Positions 35,783-44,022 of a stretch of DNA of 64,000 bases are shown one piece after another. The notes below the pieces were generated by a model, which saw nothing but the letters and a program-made list of their open reading frames with translations, did not search any database and was not told the DNA's origin. A program made the translations under genes and the position numbers. Origin of the DNA: Streptomyces sp. 2131.1 (lineage in GTDB: Bacteria > Actinomycetota > Actinomycetes > Streptomycetales > Streptomycetaceae). Each line of letters starts with the position of its first letter. Positions within the stretch are counted from its first letter, which is position 1. The stretch is taken from NCBI RefSeq assembly GCF_900105515.1, contig NZ_FNSY01000001.1, positions 6,560,001 through 6,624,000 on the forward strand, read 5' to 3'.

Positions 35783-35995
35783 ATGAGCACCAACCCGTTC
35801 GACGACCCCGAAGGCCGGTTTCTGGTCCTGGTGAACGACGAGGGCCAGCACTCCCTGTGGCCGTCCTTCGCCGAGGTGCCCGGTGGCTGGACGGTCGCCT
35901 TCGAGGAGAACACACGCGAGGCGTGTCTGGAGTACGTGGAGGCCAACTGGACGGATCTGCGGCCCCGTTCGCTCGCCGCGTCGATGGACGCCTGA
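35783..35995 (+). CDS. cchK: MbtH-like protein
   Basis: A 70-residue MbtH protein. Family residues are visible: NPFDD at 4-8, LVNDEGQHSLWPSFAEVPGGW at 16-36 with the conserved Ser-Leu-Trp and Pro-x-G-W, and a C-terminal NWTDLRP. These proteins bind and activate NRPS adenylation domains. It is the only MbtH in the window and could serve both CchH and the upstream NRPS. GAGGAG lies at 35765. The iron box at 35730 sits in its promoter, and the GNAT gene follows 74 bp later on the same strand. Confidence 0.95.
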   Translation: MSTNPFDDPEGRFLVLVNDEGQHSLWPSFAEVPGGWTVAFEENTREACLEYVEANWTDLRPRSLAASMDA

Positions 35996-36069
35996 CCTCC
36001 GCGACGACACGCTCCGGCGGGACGGCCCGCCGGAGCGCACCTGCCCTGTGGCACCGAGGAAGGACCGTC

Positions 36070-36600
36070 TTGACCACGGCCGCGCCGCGCCCCGTACCCC
36101 TGCCCGCCCCGTCGCTCCGGCGGGCGCCGCGCGTCCGGGCCGCCGCGTCCGGCGACGCCGCCGCGCTCGCGGAGCTGTCCCGGCCGTTCGCCCGCTCGGG
36201 CGCCCTGCGCGAGCGGCCCGACTCCCTCTACGCGGCCCGCGCCGCCGAGTTCCTCGTGGTACCCGGCACCGACGGCGGCCTGGACGGCTGTGTGGGCCTG
36301 CGGGTGTACGCGGGGGAGGGGGCGCCGGTGGACGCGCCCGAGGCGCCCGTGGGCGTCCTCTACAACTTCTGCGTCGCCGGGCACCGGCAGGGACGCGGGA
36401 CCGGGGCCGCGCTCCTGCGGACCGCGCTGGCCATGGCGCGCACCCAGTCGCTCGGCGCCCTCTTCACCGCGACCACCGGGGACGGCAGGCTGTTCCGCCG
36501 GTACGGCTTCGCGCCCGCGACGGCCCGTCAGGCGCCGTGCGCCTGGGCCGGATCGCTGGATCCCCGGCGCAACGCGCTGATTCTCACCCGCACCCCCTGA
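36070..36600 (+). CDS. GNAT acetyltransferase, N-acetylglutamate-synthase-like
   Basis: A 176-residue GNAT protein. The acetyl-CoA loop reads HRQGRGTGAALL (about residue 108). The N-terminal half has ALRERPDSLYAARAAEFLVV, which resembles the short actinobacterial N-acetylglutamate synthases (a conserved Leu-Glu/Arg stretch, LY-A and EF-V). The C-terminus has LFRRYGF. If correct, it acetylates glutamate, the first step to ornithine. TTG start at 36070 with GAGGAAGGA upstream. It lies downstream of cchK with no terminator between them, so it is probably read from the iron-box promoter. It is convergent with an N-acetylglutamate kinase, the next enzyme in that pathway, which supports the assignment. 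The substrate remains inferred. Confidence 0.7.
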   Translation: MTTAAPRPVPLPAPSLRRAPRVRAAASGDAAALAELSRPFARSGALRERPDSLYAARAAEFLVVPGTDGGLDGCVGLRVYAGEGAPVDAPEAPVGVLYNFCVAGHRQGRGTGAALLRTALAMARTQSLGALFTATTGDGRLFRRYGFAPATARQAPCAWAGSLDPRRNALILTRTP

Positions 36601-36603
36601 ACC

Positions 36604-36639
36604 GGGCGCCGGGCCGCACGTGAGCCCGGTCCGGCGCCC
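36604..36639. terminator. Bidirectional terminator hairpin
   Basis: GGGCGCCGG (36604-36612) pairs with CCGGCGCCC (36631-36639), with a smaller internal CGGGC/GCCCG pairing. TTT follows on the + strand. It lies between the convergent GNAT and acetylglutamate kinase genes. Confidence 0.7.
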
Positions 36640-36646
36640 TTTACCG

Positions 36647-37489
36647 TCAGACCGGGCTCGCGACGTGGTCCTCGTCCAACACCACCGTGGTCCCCGTGGC
36701 GTTCCCGTCGAGGACGCCACGCAGCACCGCGTGCGGCGCCCGCCCGTCCAGCACGTCCGCCCGGCCCACCCCGCCCCGTACGGCCCGCAGGCAGCCCTCC
36801 ATCTTCGGCAGCATCCCGCTCGCCAGGCCGGGCAGCAGCCCGTCCAGCGCGTCCGCCGTCAGATGGGTGATCACCTCGGTGCTGTGCGGCCAGTCCGCGT
36901 ACAGCCCCGCCACGTCCGTGAGGACCACCAGCCGTTCCGCGCCGAGCGCCACGGCGAGGGCCGAGGCGGCGAGATCCGCGTTGACGTTGTAGATCTGCCC
37001 GTCCTCGCCCCGGGCCACGGGGGAGACCACAGGTATGTGACCCTGCGTCAGGAGGGCGCGCACCATGGCGGGGTTGACCTCGGCGATGTCCCCGACCTGG
37101 CCGATGTCCACCGCTACGCCGTCCACCCGGGCGGCCCGCCGCACGGCCGTCATCGTGTGCGCGTCCTCGCCGGTCAGGCCGACGGCGTACGGGCCGTGGC
37201 TGTTGATGTGGCCCACCAGTTCGCGCTGGACGCGGCCCGACAGGACCATGCGGACGACCTCCATGGTCTCCGCGGTGGTCACCCGCAGGCCGGCCTCGAA
37301 GCGGCTCTCCAGTCCGAGCCGGTCCAGCATCGCGCTGATCTGGGGTCCGCCGCCGTGCACGACGACCGGACGCAGGCCAGACCGTAGCAGCTCCACGACG
37401 TCCTGGGCGAAGGCCTGTTGCAGCTGTGCGTCGACCATGGCGTTGCCGCCGAACTTGATGACGACGACCGGTCCCGATTCCTCTTCCAT
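36647..37489 (-). CDS. argB: N-acetylglutamate kinase, cluster-linked copy
   Basis: A 280-residue amino-acid kinase with the ArgB signatures: VIKFGGNAM at 10, VVHGGGPQI near 44, the substrate segment RVTTAETMEVVRMVLSG near 70, the central YNVNADLAA near 167 and LTDVAGLY near 192. It phosphorylates N-acetylglutamate in ornithine/arginine synthesis. Streptomyces normally carry argB in an argCJBD cluster, so a solitary gene beside the cch locus looks like a second, dedicated copy. An iron box sits directly on its start (37490-37508) and no Shine-Dalgarno is visible, so translation may be leaderless. It would raise the ornithine supply when iron is scarce. Confidence 0.93.
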   Translation of the reverse strand: MEEESGPVVVIKFGGNAMVDAQLQQAFAQDVVELLRSGLRPVVVHGGGPQISAMLDRLGLESRFEAGLRVTTAETMEVVRMVLSGRVQRELVGHINSHGPYAVGLTGEDAHTMTAVRRAARVDGVAVDIGQVGDIAEVNPAMVRALLTQGHIPVVSPVARGEDGQIYNVNADLAASALAVALGAERLVVLTDVAGLYADWPHSTEVITHLTADALDGLLPGLASGMLPKMEGCLRAVRGGVGRADVLDGRAPHAVLRGVLDGNATGTTVVLDEDHVASPV

Positions 37490-37508
37490 TTAGCTTAGCC
37501 TAACCTTA
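37490..37508 (-). promoter_or_regulatory. Iron box at the argB start
   Basis: TTAGCTTAGCCTAACCTTA matches the reverse-complement consensus at 16 of 19 positions and ends immediately before the argB ATG. On the minus strand a TTGACC at 37528-37523 and TAGGCT within the box could serve as -35 and -10 elements (spacing about 20), which would put the transcription start at or next to the ATG. Confidence 0.82.
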
Positions 37509-37534
37509 ATTGCCTTGGTGGTGGTCAAGAAGAA

Positions 37535-37570
37535 GCCCGCCGGCGGAGGACGTTTCCTCCGCCGGCGGGC
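37535..37570 (-). terminator. Terminator hairpin after pyruvate carboxylase
   Basis: A perfect 16-bp stem (GCCCGCCGGCGGAGGA and its complement) with a CGTT loop, 16 nt past the pyc stop on the minus strand. It insulates argB from read-through. Confidence 0.88.
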
Positions 37571-37586
37571 GTTACCCGGGGGTCGG

Positions 37587-40500
37587 TCAGCCGATCTCGA
37601 TGAGCAGGTCGCCGGCCTCCACCTGCTGGACCCGTCCGATCGCCAGGCGGCGCACCACCCCGGCCGACTGCGCGGTGATCGACGCCTCCATCTTCATCGC
37701 CTCGATGGTGGCGACCGTCTGGCCCGCCGACACCGACGCGCCCTCCTCCACCTGGAGCGTCACCACCCCGGCGAACGGCGCCGCCACATGGCCCTGGTCG
37801 GAGCGGTCCGCCTTCTCGGCCGCCTTCACCTCGGTCGCCACCGACCTGTCCCGCACCGACACCGGCCTCAACTGGCCGTTGAGCGTGGTCAGTACGCTGC
37901 GGAAACCGCGCTCGTCCGCCTCGGAGATGGCCTCCAGCTCGATCAGCAGCGTCACCCCCGGTTCGAGGGTGACCGGATGCTCGGTCTCCGGCTCCAGCCC
38001 GTACAGGAAGTCCTGCGTCGACAGCACCGAGGTGTCGCCGTACGCCTCCCGATGGGCGGTGAACTCCTTGGTCGGGCCCGGGAACAGCAGCCGGTTCAGC
38101 GTCGCGCGCGGCGACTCGCGCAGCGCCTCGCGGTCCTCGTCCGACAGGTGCGGCGTCTGCGCCTTCTCGGGCCGGCCCTGGAGCGCCCGGGTGCGGAACG
38201 GCTCGGGCCAGCCGCCGGGCGGGTCGCCAAGCTCACCGCGGAGGAACCCGATCACCGAATCCGGTACGTCGAACTTGCCCGGGTCCGACTCGAAGTCGGC
38301 GGCCCCCACACCCGCGCCCACCAGGTGCAGCGCCAGATCACCGACCACCTTCGAGGACGGGGTCACCTTCACCAGCCGGCCCAGCATCCGGTCGGCCGCC
38401 GCGTAGCAGTCCTCGATCAGCTCGAAGCGGTCCCCGAGGCCCAGCGCGATGGCCTGCTGCCGCAGGTTGGACAGCTGGCCGCCCGGGATCTCGTGGTGGT
38501 AGATCCGGCCCGTAGGCGAGGCCAGCCCCGACTCGAACGGGGCGTACACCTTGCGGGTCGCCTCCCAGTACGGCTCCAGGTCGCCGACCGCCTGGAGGGA
38601 CAGGCCCGTCGCGCGCTCCGTGTGGTCCGTCGCCGCCACCAGCGCGGACAGCGGCGGCTGGCTGGTGGTGCCGGCCATCGACGCCACGGCCGCGTCCACC
38701 GCGTCCACCCCGGCGTCGATCGCGGCGATCAGCGTGCCCAGCTGACCGCCCGCCGTGTCGTGGGTGTGCAGGTGCACCGGCAGGTCGAACCGCTCGCGCA
38801 GCGCCGTGACCAGGGTGCGCGCGGCCGGCGGGCGCAGCAGCCCCGCCATGTCCTTGATGGCGAGCACATGGGCGCCCGCCTCCACGATCTGCTCCGCGAG
38901 CCGCAGGTAGTAGTCCAGCGTGTACAGGGTCTCGCCCGGGTCCGACAGGTCGGCGGTGTAGCACAGCGCCACCTCCGCCAGCGAGGTTCCCGTGGCGCGT
39001 ACCGCGTCGATCGCCGGACGCATCTGCGACACGTCGTTGAGGGCGTCGAAGATGCGGAAGATGTCCATCCCGGCCGAGGCCGCCTCGGAGACGAACGCCT
39101 CGGTGACCTCGGTCGGGTACGGCGTGTATCCGACCGTGTTGCGGCCGCGCAGCAGCATCTGCGTACAGATGTTGGGCACCGCCTCACGCAGCTTGACCAG
39201 CCGCTCCCACGGGTCCTCCGCGAGGAACCGCAGCGCCACGTCGTAGGTCGCGCCGCCCCAGCACTCCAGGCTCAGCAACTGCGGCACGGTGTGCGCGACC
39301 TGAGGGGCCACGGCCAGCAGGTCCCGGGTACGGACCCGGGTGGCGAGCAGCGACTGATGGGCGTCGCGGAACGTGGTGTCCGTGACCGCTACGGCCGACT
39401 GCGCCCGCAGCTCGGCCGCGAACGCCTCCGGACCCAGCTCGGCGAGGCGCTGCCGAGAACCGGGCGGCGGCGTCCCCGGCGGCAGGGCGGGCAGCTTGTC
39501 CGCCGGGTCGATGACCGAAGGCCGCGGCCCGTACGGGCGGTTGACCGTCGTCTCCGCCAGGTAGCTGAGCATCCGGCTGCCGCGGTCGGCCGACGGACGG
39601 GCCCGGATCAGCTCCGGGTGCTCGTCGATGAAGGAGGTCGTGATGCGCCCCGCCCGGAAGTCCGGGTGGTCGAGGACCGCGCCCAGGAACGGCAGGTTCG
39701 TCGCCACCCCGCGAATGCGGAACTCGGCGATGGCCCGGCGCGCCCGGCGGGCCGCGTTGGTGAAGTCGTGGCCGTGGCAGGTCAGCTTCACCAGCATCGA
39801 GTCGAAGTGCGCCGACACCTCCGCGCCCGTGTGGACGGTCCCGCCGTCCAGCCGGACGCCGGGGCCGCCGGGGGAGCGGTACGCGGAGATGGTGCCGGTG
39901 TCCGGGCGGAAGCCGTTGACCGGGTCCTCCGTCGTGATGCGGCACTGCATCGCGGTCCCGTTGAGGGCGATGTCCTCCTGGGACAGCCGCAGTTCGGGCA
40001 GCGTCATGCCTGCCGCGATCCGCAGCTGCGCGATCACCAGGTCCCGCCCGGTGACCTGCTCCGTCACCGTGTGCTCGACCTGGATGCGCGGGTTCATCTC
40101 GATGAAGACGTGGTTGCCGCGCTCGTCGACGAGGAACTCGACGGTGCCCGCGTTCACGTACCCGATGTTCCGGGCGAAGGCGACCGCGTCCGCGCAGATC
40201 CGGTCCCGCAGCTCCGGGTCCAGATTCGGGGCCGGTGCGATCTCGACGACCTTCTGGTGGCGGCGCTGGAGCGAGCAGTCCCGCTCGTACAGGTGCACCA
40301 CGTTGCCCTCGGCGTCGGCCAGGATCTGCACCTCGATGTGGCGGGGGTTGATCACCGCCTGCTCCAGGAACACCGTCGCGTCCCCGAACGCCGACCGCGC
40401 CTCGCGCATCGCCGCGTCGATCGCCTCGCGCAGCTCGCCCGGCTCCGCCACCCGGCGCATGCCGCGCCCGCCGCCGCCGGCGACCGCCTTCACGAAGACC

Positions 40501-40961
40501 GGGAAGCCGATCTCCTCCGAGGCGGCGACCAGGGCGTCCACGTCCTCCGACGGCTCGGACGACTTGAGGACCGGCACACCCGCGTCCCGGGCCGCTGCCA
40601 CCGCGCGGGACTTGTTGCCCGTCAGATTCAGCACCGAGGCCGGCGGCCCGACGAAGGTGATGCCCGCCTCCGCGCACGCCGCCGCCAGGTCCGGGTTCTC
40701 CGACAGGAAGCCGTAACCGGGGTAGATCGCGTCCGCGCCCGCCTTCCGGGCCGCCTTCACCACCTCGTCCACCGACAGGTACGCCCGCACGGGATGCCCC
40801 GGCTCACCGATCCGGTAGGCCTCGTCCGCCTTCGCCCGGTGCAGGGAGTTGCGGTCCTCGTGCGGATACACGGCCACGGTGGAGATGCCGAGCTCGAAGG
40901 CCGCGCGGAACGCGCGGATCGCGATCTCCCCGCGGTTGGCGACCAATACCTTGTCGAACAT
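37587..40961 (-). CDS. pyc: Pyruvate carboxylase
   Basis: A 1124-residue biotin enzyme that carboxylates pyruvate to oxaloacetate with ATP and bicarbonate. Domains in order: biotin carboxylase (about 1-450; FDKVLVANRGEIA at the start, the ATP-grasp glycine loop AGGGGRGM near 160, FIEMNPRIQVEHTVTE near 290), carboxyltransferase (about 510-800; TDTTFRDAHQSLLATR, ALCYTADLSDP, VHLHTHDTAGG with metal-binding His), a tetramerisation segment, and the biotinyl domain with EAMKMEA near the C-terminus. The start at 40961 (MFDKV) follows GGGGAG; an in-frame extension to 40982 has no support. It makes oxaloacetate, a precursor of glutamate and ornithine, but I see no iron box upstream, so a link to siderophore supply is only positional. 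Confidence 0.96.
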   Translation of the reverse strand: MFDKVLVANRGEIAIRAFRAAFELGISTVAVYPHEDRNSLHRAKADEAYRIGEPGHPVRAYLSVDEVVKAARKAGADAIYPGYGFLSENPDLAAACAEAGITFVGPPASVLNLTGNKSRAVAAARDAGVPVLKSSEPSEDVDALVAASEEIGFPVFVKAVAGGGGRGMRRVAEPGELREAIDAAMREARSAFGDATVFLEQAVINPRHIEVQILADAEGNVVHLYERDCSLQRRHQKVVEIAPAPNLDPELRDRICADAVAFARNIGYVNAGTVEFLVDERGNHVFIEMNPRIQVEHTVTEQVTGRDLVIAQLRIAAGMTLPELRLSQEDIALNGTAMQCRITTEDPVNGFRPDTGTISAYRSPGGPGVRLDGGTVHTGAEVSAHFDSMLVKLTCHGHDFTNAARRARRAIAEFRIRGVATNLPFLGAVLDHPDFRAGRITTSFIDEHPELIRARPSADRGSRMLSYLAETTVNRPYGPRPSVIDPADKLPALPPGTPPPGSRQRLAELGPEAFAAELRAQSAVAVTDTTFRDAHQSLLATRVRTRDLLAVAPQVAHTVPQLLSLECWGGATYDVALRFLAEDPWERLVKLREAVPNICTQMLLRGRNTVGYTPYPTEVTEAFVSEAASAGMDIFRIFDALNDVSQMRPAIDAVRATGTSLAEVALCYTADLSDPGETLYTLDYYLRLAEQIVEAGAHVLAIKDMAGLLRPPAARTLVTALRERFDLPVHLHTHDTAGGQLGTLIAAIDAGVDAVDAAVASMAGTTSQPPLSALVAATDHTERATGLSLQAVGDLEPYWEATRKVYAPFESGLASPTGRIYHHEIPGGQLSNLRQQAIALGLGDRFELIEDCYAAADRMLGRLVKVTPSSKVVGDLALHLVGAGVGAADFESDPGKFDVPDSVIGFLRGELGDPPGGWPEPFRTRALQGRPEKAQTPHLSDEDREALRESPRATLNRLLFPGPTKEFTAHREAYGDTSVLSTQDFLYGLEPETEHPVTLEPGVTLLIELEAISEADERGFRSVLTTLNGQLRPVSVRDRSVATEVKAAEKADRSDQGHVAAPFAGVVTLQVEEGASVSAGQTVATIEAMKMEASITAQSAGVVRRLAIGRVQQVEAGDLLIEIG

Positions 40962-41151
40962 CAAACTCCCCAGTCGTGTCACGAGCGTGTGGCGTCAAGG
41001 ACGGGCGGTACGGCGAGGACACGCGATTCCGCGTCGGAGACCGTACGGCGGTGGCGAGGTGCTCCGTAACCCTCCGGGACCGGAGCGTTCGACACCGTAC
41101 CGGAGACTTCCCCCGAGATCGCGAGCGCAAAAGATGGCTTGCGTCACGCCC

Positions 41152-41193
41152 CAAAACGTCCCCCGGACGCACTGCTCCCACGAGGACGTTTTG
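41152..41193. repeat. Perfect 10-bp inverted repeat, candidate operator
   Basis: CAAAACGTCC (41152-41161) and GGACGTTTTG (41184-41193) are perfect complements separated by 22 bp, so the centres are 32 bp apart, about three helical turns. The pair lies in the divergent space between pyc and the IclR-type gene, ending 34 bp before the regulator start. An autoregulatory operator is the simplest reading, but a transcribed hairpin is also possible. Confidence 0.5.
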
Positions 41194-41226
41194 CCGGTTC
41201 TTGGCAGCCGGGCCATGCTGGTGGTC

Positions 41227-41976
41227 ATGGCCGACCACGCCGGCCCCGAACCCGTCGCCGCCGTGCGGCGCGCTCTCCGCCTGCTGGAGGCCGCCGGGGC
41301 GCACGGGGGCGAGGCCACCGCGCAGCAGCTGGCCCGGGAAGCGGGGCTTCCCCCGGCAGCGGTGGGCGAACTGCTGCCCATGCTGGTCGGCGACGGCTAC
41401 CTGAGGGAGCTGGAGGACCACACCTTCGTCCTCGCCGACACCGCCCCGGGCGGCGGCCCCGGCACACAGCCGGTGCCCGCCCGCGTACGGCCCGCCCTCA
41501 CCGCCCTGCGCAACGACACGTGGGCCGCCGCCTACCTGACGCTCTACGTGGACGGCGAGATCCGGGTCATGGAGATCGTCGACAGCGTCCGCACCCCGCG
41601 CGTGGACCTCTGGGTGGGCCTCGACGAGGCCGGACACGCCACGGCCCTCGGCAAAAGCGTGCTGCGCGAGCTCGACGAGGAGGCCCGCGCCGACTACTTC
41701 TCCCGGCACGACCTGACCGGGCTCACCCCCCGCACCATCACGCACAAGGACGAGCTGGTCCGGGAGCTGGACGGCTCGCCCGCGCCGGTGGTCATGGACC
41801 GCGAGGAGTACGTGCGCGGCACCACCTGCGTGGCGGTGCCGGTCTACAGCGGCGAGCAGGTGGGATCGCTCGGCATCTCCTTCCGCTCCGACCGGATGTA
41901 CCGCCCCTCGCAGGTCCGCCAGGAGCTGCTGTCGGCCGCAGTCCTCGTGTCCCGCAGGCTCACGCTGCCCCACTGA
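41227..41976 (+). CDS. IclR-family transcriptional regulator
   Basis: A 249-residue regulator. The N-terminal winged helix-turn-helix covers about 10-70 (AVRRALRLLEAAG, TAQQLAREAGLPPAAVGELLPMLVGDGYL). The effector domain covers about 85-245, with typical IclR segments LYVDGEIRVMEIVDS, ATALGKSVLREL, REEYVRGTTCVAVPVY and GSLGISFRSDRM. The ligand is unknown. I use the ATG at 41227; an ATG at 41215 is an alternative. Neither has a convincing ribosome site. It is divergent from pyc, with an inverted repeat between them, so it could control itself, pyc or both. Confidence 0.85.
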   Translation: MADHAGPEPVAAVRRALRLLEAAGAHGGEATAQQLAREAGLPPAAVGELLPMLVGDGYLRELEDHTFVLADTAPGGGPGTQPVPARVRPALTALRNDTWAAAYLTLYVDGEIRVMEIVDSVRTPRVDLWVGLDEAGHATALGKSVLRELDEEARADYFSRHDLTGLTPRTITHKDELVRELDGSPAPVVMDREEYVRGTTCVAVPVYSGEQVGSLGISFRSDRMYRPSQVRQELLSAAVLVSRRLTLPH

Positions 41977-41993
41977 CACGCCCTGCCGCGCCC

Positions 41994-42971
41994 TCAGCCC
42001 AGCCGGGTCAGGTCCGGCCGCAGCCGCTGCCACACCGGGTGCCGCAGCCGCCCCGCCGCCGTCCACTGCGACGCGCTGACCTCCGCGACCAGCCGGGGTT
42101 CCACCCAGTGCGCCCCTGCCACGTCGACCGGACCCGTGAACGGGGAGGCCGGACGCGCGATGACCCTCAGGTACTCCCGCAGGTCGCCCAGCTCCCGGTC
42201 CGACATCCCCGACCCCACGGAGCCCGCGTACCGCAGGCCGGCCGGGTCGTCCACCCCGACCAGCACGGCCCCCGGCACACCCGTGGGCGCGCCCTTGCGC
42301 TGGGTCCAGCCGCCGATGACCACGTCCAGCGTCTCGACCCGCTTCGTCTTGCGCCAGTCGGGTGAACGCAGCCCCGGCGTGTACGGAGAGGACAGCCGCT
42401 TGGCCACCACCCCCTCCAGACCGCCGCGCACGACGGTGTCCCACGCCTTCGCGCCCTGACCGCGCACATAGGACGGCACCGACCAGTGCGGCCCCGCGGA
42501 CAGCACCCCGGCGAGGACCGCGCGCCGCTCCTCGTAGGCCAGGGAGGTCAGCACACGGCCGTCGAGGAACAGCACGTCGAAGACGACCAGATGCGCGGGG
42601 AAGTCCAGCGCCAGGCGGGCGGCGCGGCGGGCGTTCATGATGCCCATCCGGCGCTGGAGCAGCCCGAAGTCGGACCGCCCCGACCCGTCCAGGGCCACGA
42701 TCTCGCCGTCCAGGACCACGCTGCGCCCGCGAAGCACGTCTGCGAGGGCGTGCAGCTCCGGATAGGTCGGCGTGACGTCGTTGCGGGCCCGTGAGGTCAG
42801 GCGCAGCGTGCCGTCTCCGGGTGCCGTGACGACGCAGCGGGCCCCGTCCCACTTGGCCTCGAACGCCCACTCCGCGTCCGGTACGGGCAGCGGTCCCGGC
42901 ACGGCCAGCATCGGTGCGATCGAGGGGAGCGCCCCGGAGGCGTCCGAGGAGGTGGGGGCCATAGCCTCCAT
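41994..42971 (-). CDS. ATP-dependent DNA ligase (LigC/LigD-ligase-domain type)
   Basis: A 325-residue ligase with only the nucleotidyltransferase and OB-fold domains. Motif I is EAKWDGAR, with the adenylated Lys40. Motif III-like VVFDVLFLDG, motif IV EGVVAKR and motif V DWRKTKR are all present. The C-terminal part (VIGGWTQRKG, LRYAGSVGSG) matches the OB domain of the LigD ligase module. Such stand-alone ligases act in repair, usually with Ku; no Ku or primase gene is nearby. The start at 42971 lacks a clear ribosome site. A second Met at 42962 has GGAGG only 2 nt away, so the start is uncertain. Confidence 0.9.
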   Translation of the reverse strand: MEAMAPTSSDASGALPSIAPMLAVPGPLPVPDAEWAFEAKWDGARCVVTAPGDGTLRLTSRARNDVTPTYPELHALADVLRGRSVVLDGEIVALDGSGRSDFGLLQRRMGIMNARRAARLALDFPAHLVVFDVLFLDGRVLTSLAYEERRAVLAGVLSAGPHWSVPSYVRGQGAKAWDTVVRGGLEGVVAKRLSSPYTPGLRSPDWRKTKRVETLDVVIGGWTQRKGAPTGVPGAVLVGVDDPAGLRYAGSVGSGMSDRELGDLREYLRVIARPASPFTGPVDVAGAHWVEPRLVAEVSASQWTAAGRLRHPVWQRLRPDLTRLG

Positions 42972-43008
42972 GATCGAACGGCCGGCCGGTCCTCGCAGTC
43001 CGGGACGG

Positions 43009-43605
43009 TCAGGCCGCCCAGGCCGACACCGTCAGGGTGGCGGCGAGGACCCGCCACAGCGCCCAGGCGCCCGCCCGGCTCGCCGCGCCGCACGGCACGC
43101 TCCTGGTGCAGGAGGTCTCCCGGTCCTGCCACGCGGCGACGTCCAGGTAGTGGAAGCCGAAGGTGCGCGTGAAGGTGAACCGGATGTGCAGGCCCGCGCC
43201 CAGGTCGTGACCGCGGAGCGTGGCGATCTGGAGGTGGTCGCCGGCGGCGGACTCCACACGCACCGGATTGGTGCCGAGCAGGTCGCAGGTGTCACCCGAA
43301 CGGACGCGGTCCGGGCAGTCGCCGCTCACCGGGAACAGCCAGAAGTGGCCGGTCAGCTGCCGGCGCACGGCCTCCGGTGTGGTGAACGGGTGCACCCCGA
43401 GCCCGTAGCCGTACCAGTACAGCAGGCGCTCGCCGTCCAGGCAGCGCTCGCGGTCCGGGTCGCAGGCACCGGCGGTGTGCCGCGCGGGAGCCGCCTGCCG
43501 GGGCCCGGCGTCCGCGCGGGCCGCCGGGGCGGCGAGCACCAGCGCGAGGCAGGGCGCCACCGCGAGCGCCAGGGCGCGCCGGGCGCTCCGGCGCTCACGG
43601 GGCAC
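43009..43605 (-). CDS. Secreted protein of unknown function
   Basis: A 198-residue protein with a signal peptide: basic MPRERRSARR, a hydrophobic core, then an AARADA-type cleavage region near residue 31. The mature part is Cys-containing (ACDPDRERCL, GDCPDRVRSGDTC, ETSCTRSVPC), which suggests disulfide bonds outside the cell. A hydrophobic stretch near the C-terminus (AWALWRVLAATLTVSAWAA) could be a membrane anchor. I do not recognise the family. Confidence 0.7.
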   Translation of the reverse strand: MPRERRSARRALALAVAPCLALVLAAPAARADAGPRQAAPARHTAGACDPDRERCLDGERLLYWYGYGLGVHPFTTPEAVRRQLTGHFWLFPVSGDCPDRVRSGDTCDLLGTNPVRVESAAGDHLQIATLRGHDLGAGLHIRFTFTRTFGFHYLDVAAWQDRETSCTRSVPCGAASRAGAWALWRVLAATLTVSAWAA

Positions 43606-43607
43606 GC

Positions 43608-43865
43608 TCAGCCCGGCGACTCGTCCGGCACCGGGTGCTCCGGATGCACCCCGGCGTTGCGGGCCTCACCGCGCCCGGACCCGGACTCGTCCGGATCGGG
43701 AAGGTCGCGGGAGTCGTCCCCGTCGCGCCCGGCACGCGGCGGCGGCGGCACGTCCATCGGGTCCTCGCCCTCCTGGACCTGCTGGTCGGGCATGTCCGCG
43801 GGCACCGGAGGGGGACTCGGGGACGCACCCTCGTGAACGGGTCCCTCTGGTCTGCGGTCGGTCAT
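43608..43865 (-). CDS. Small Pro/Asp/Glu-rich hydrophilic protein
   Basis: An 85-residue protein of low complexity (Pro, Asp, Glu, Gly), with no membrane segment and probably disordered. Its stop lies 2 nt before the start of the secreted protein gene on the same strand, which argues for co-expression. A ribosome site (GGAGGATCTTC) precedes the ATG at 43865. The function is unknown and I have no family to offer. Confidence 0.6.
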   Translation of the reverse strand: MTDRRPEGPVHEGASPSPPPVPADMPDQQVQEGEDPMDVPPPPRAGRDGDDSRDLPDPDESGSGRGEARNAGVHPEHPVPDESPG

Positions 43866-44022
43866 GAAGATCCTCCGTCGTCGTCCCCGCGGGCAGGCGG
43901 CGGGGTCATCGGTAGCCTCGCGGCGCCGGGTACCCGCAGCGCGCCCGCCAATTCATTGTGGTCCGGCCGGGACGGCACGGCATGTCCGCCCGGGCCCGGG
44001 ACGACGGGGACCGCTGCCCGGC

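Noticed and set aside
38340..38960. A small gene inside pyc on the same strand in another frame.
   Set aside because: It overlaps intact carboxyltransferase and biotin-carrier coding sequence and its translation is Gly/Arg-rich without motifs.
37587..40961. Pyruvate carboxylase as part of the iron regulon.
   Set aside because: No iron box was found in the 265 bp upstream of pyc, and a strong hairpin separates it from argB; only proximity supports the link.
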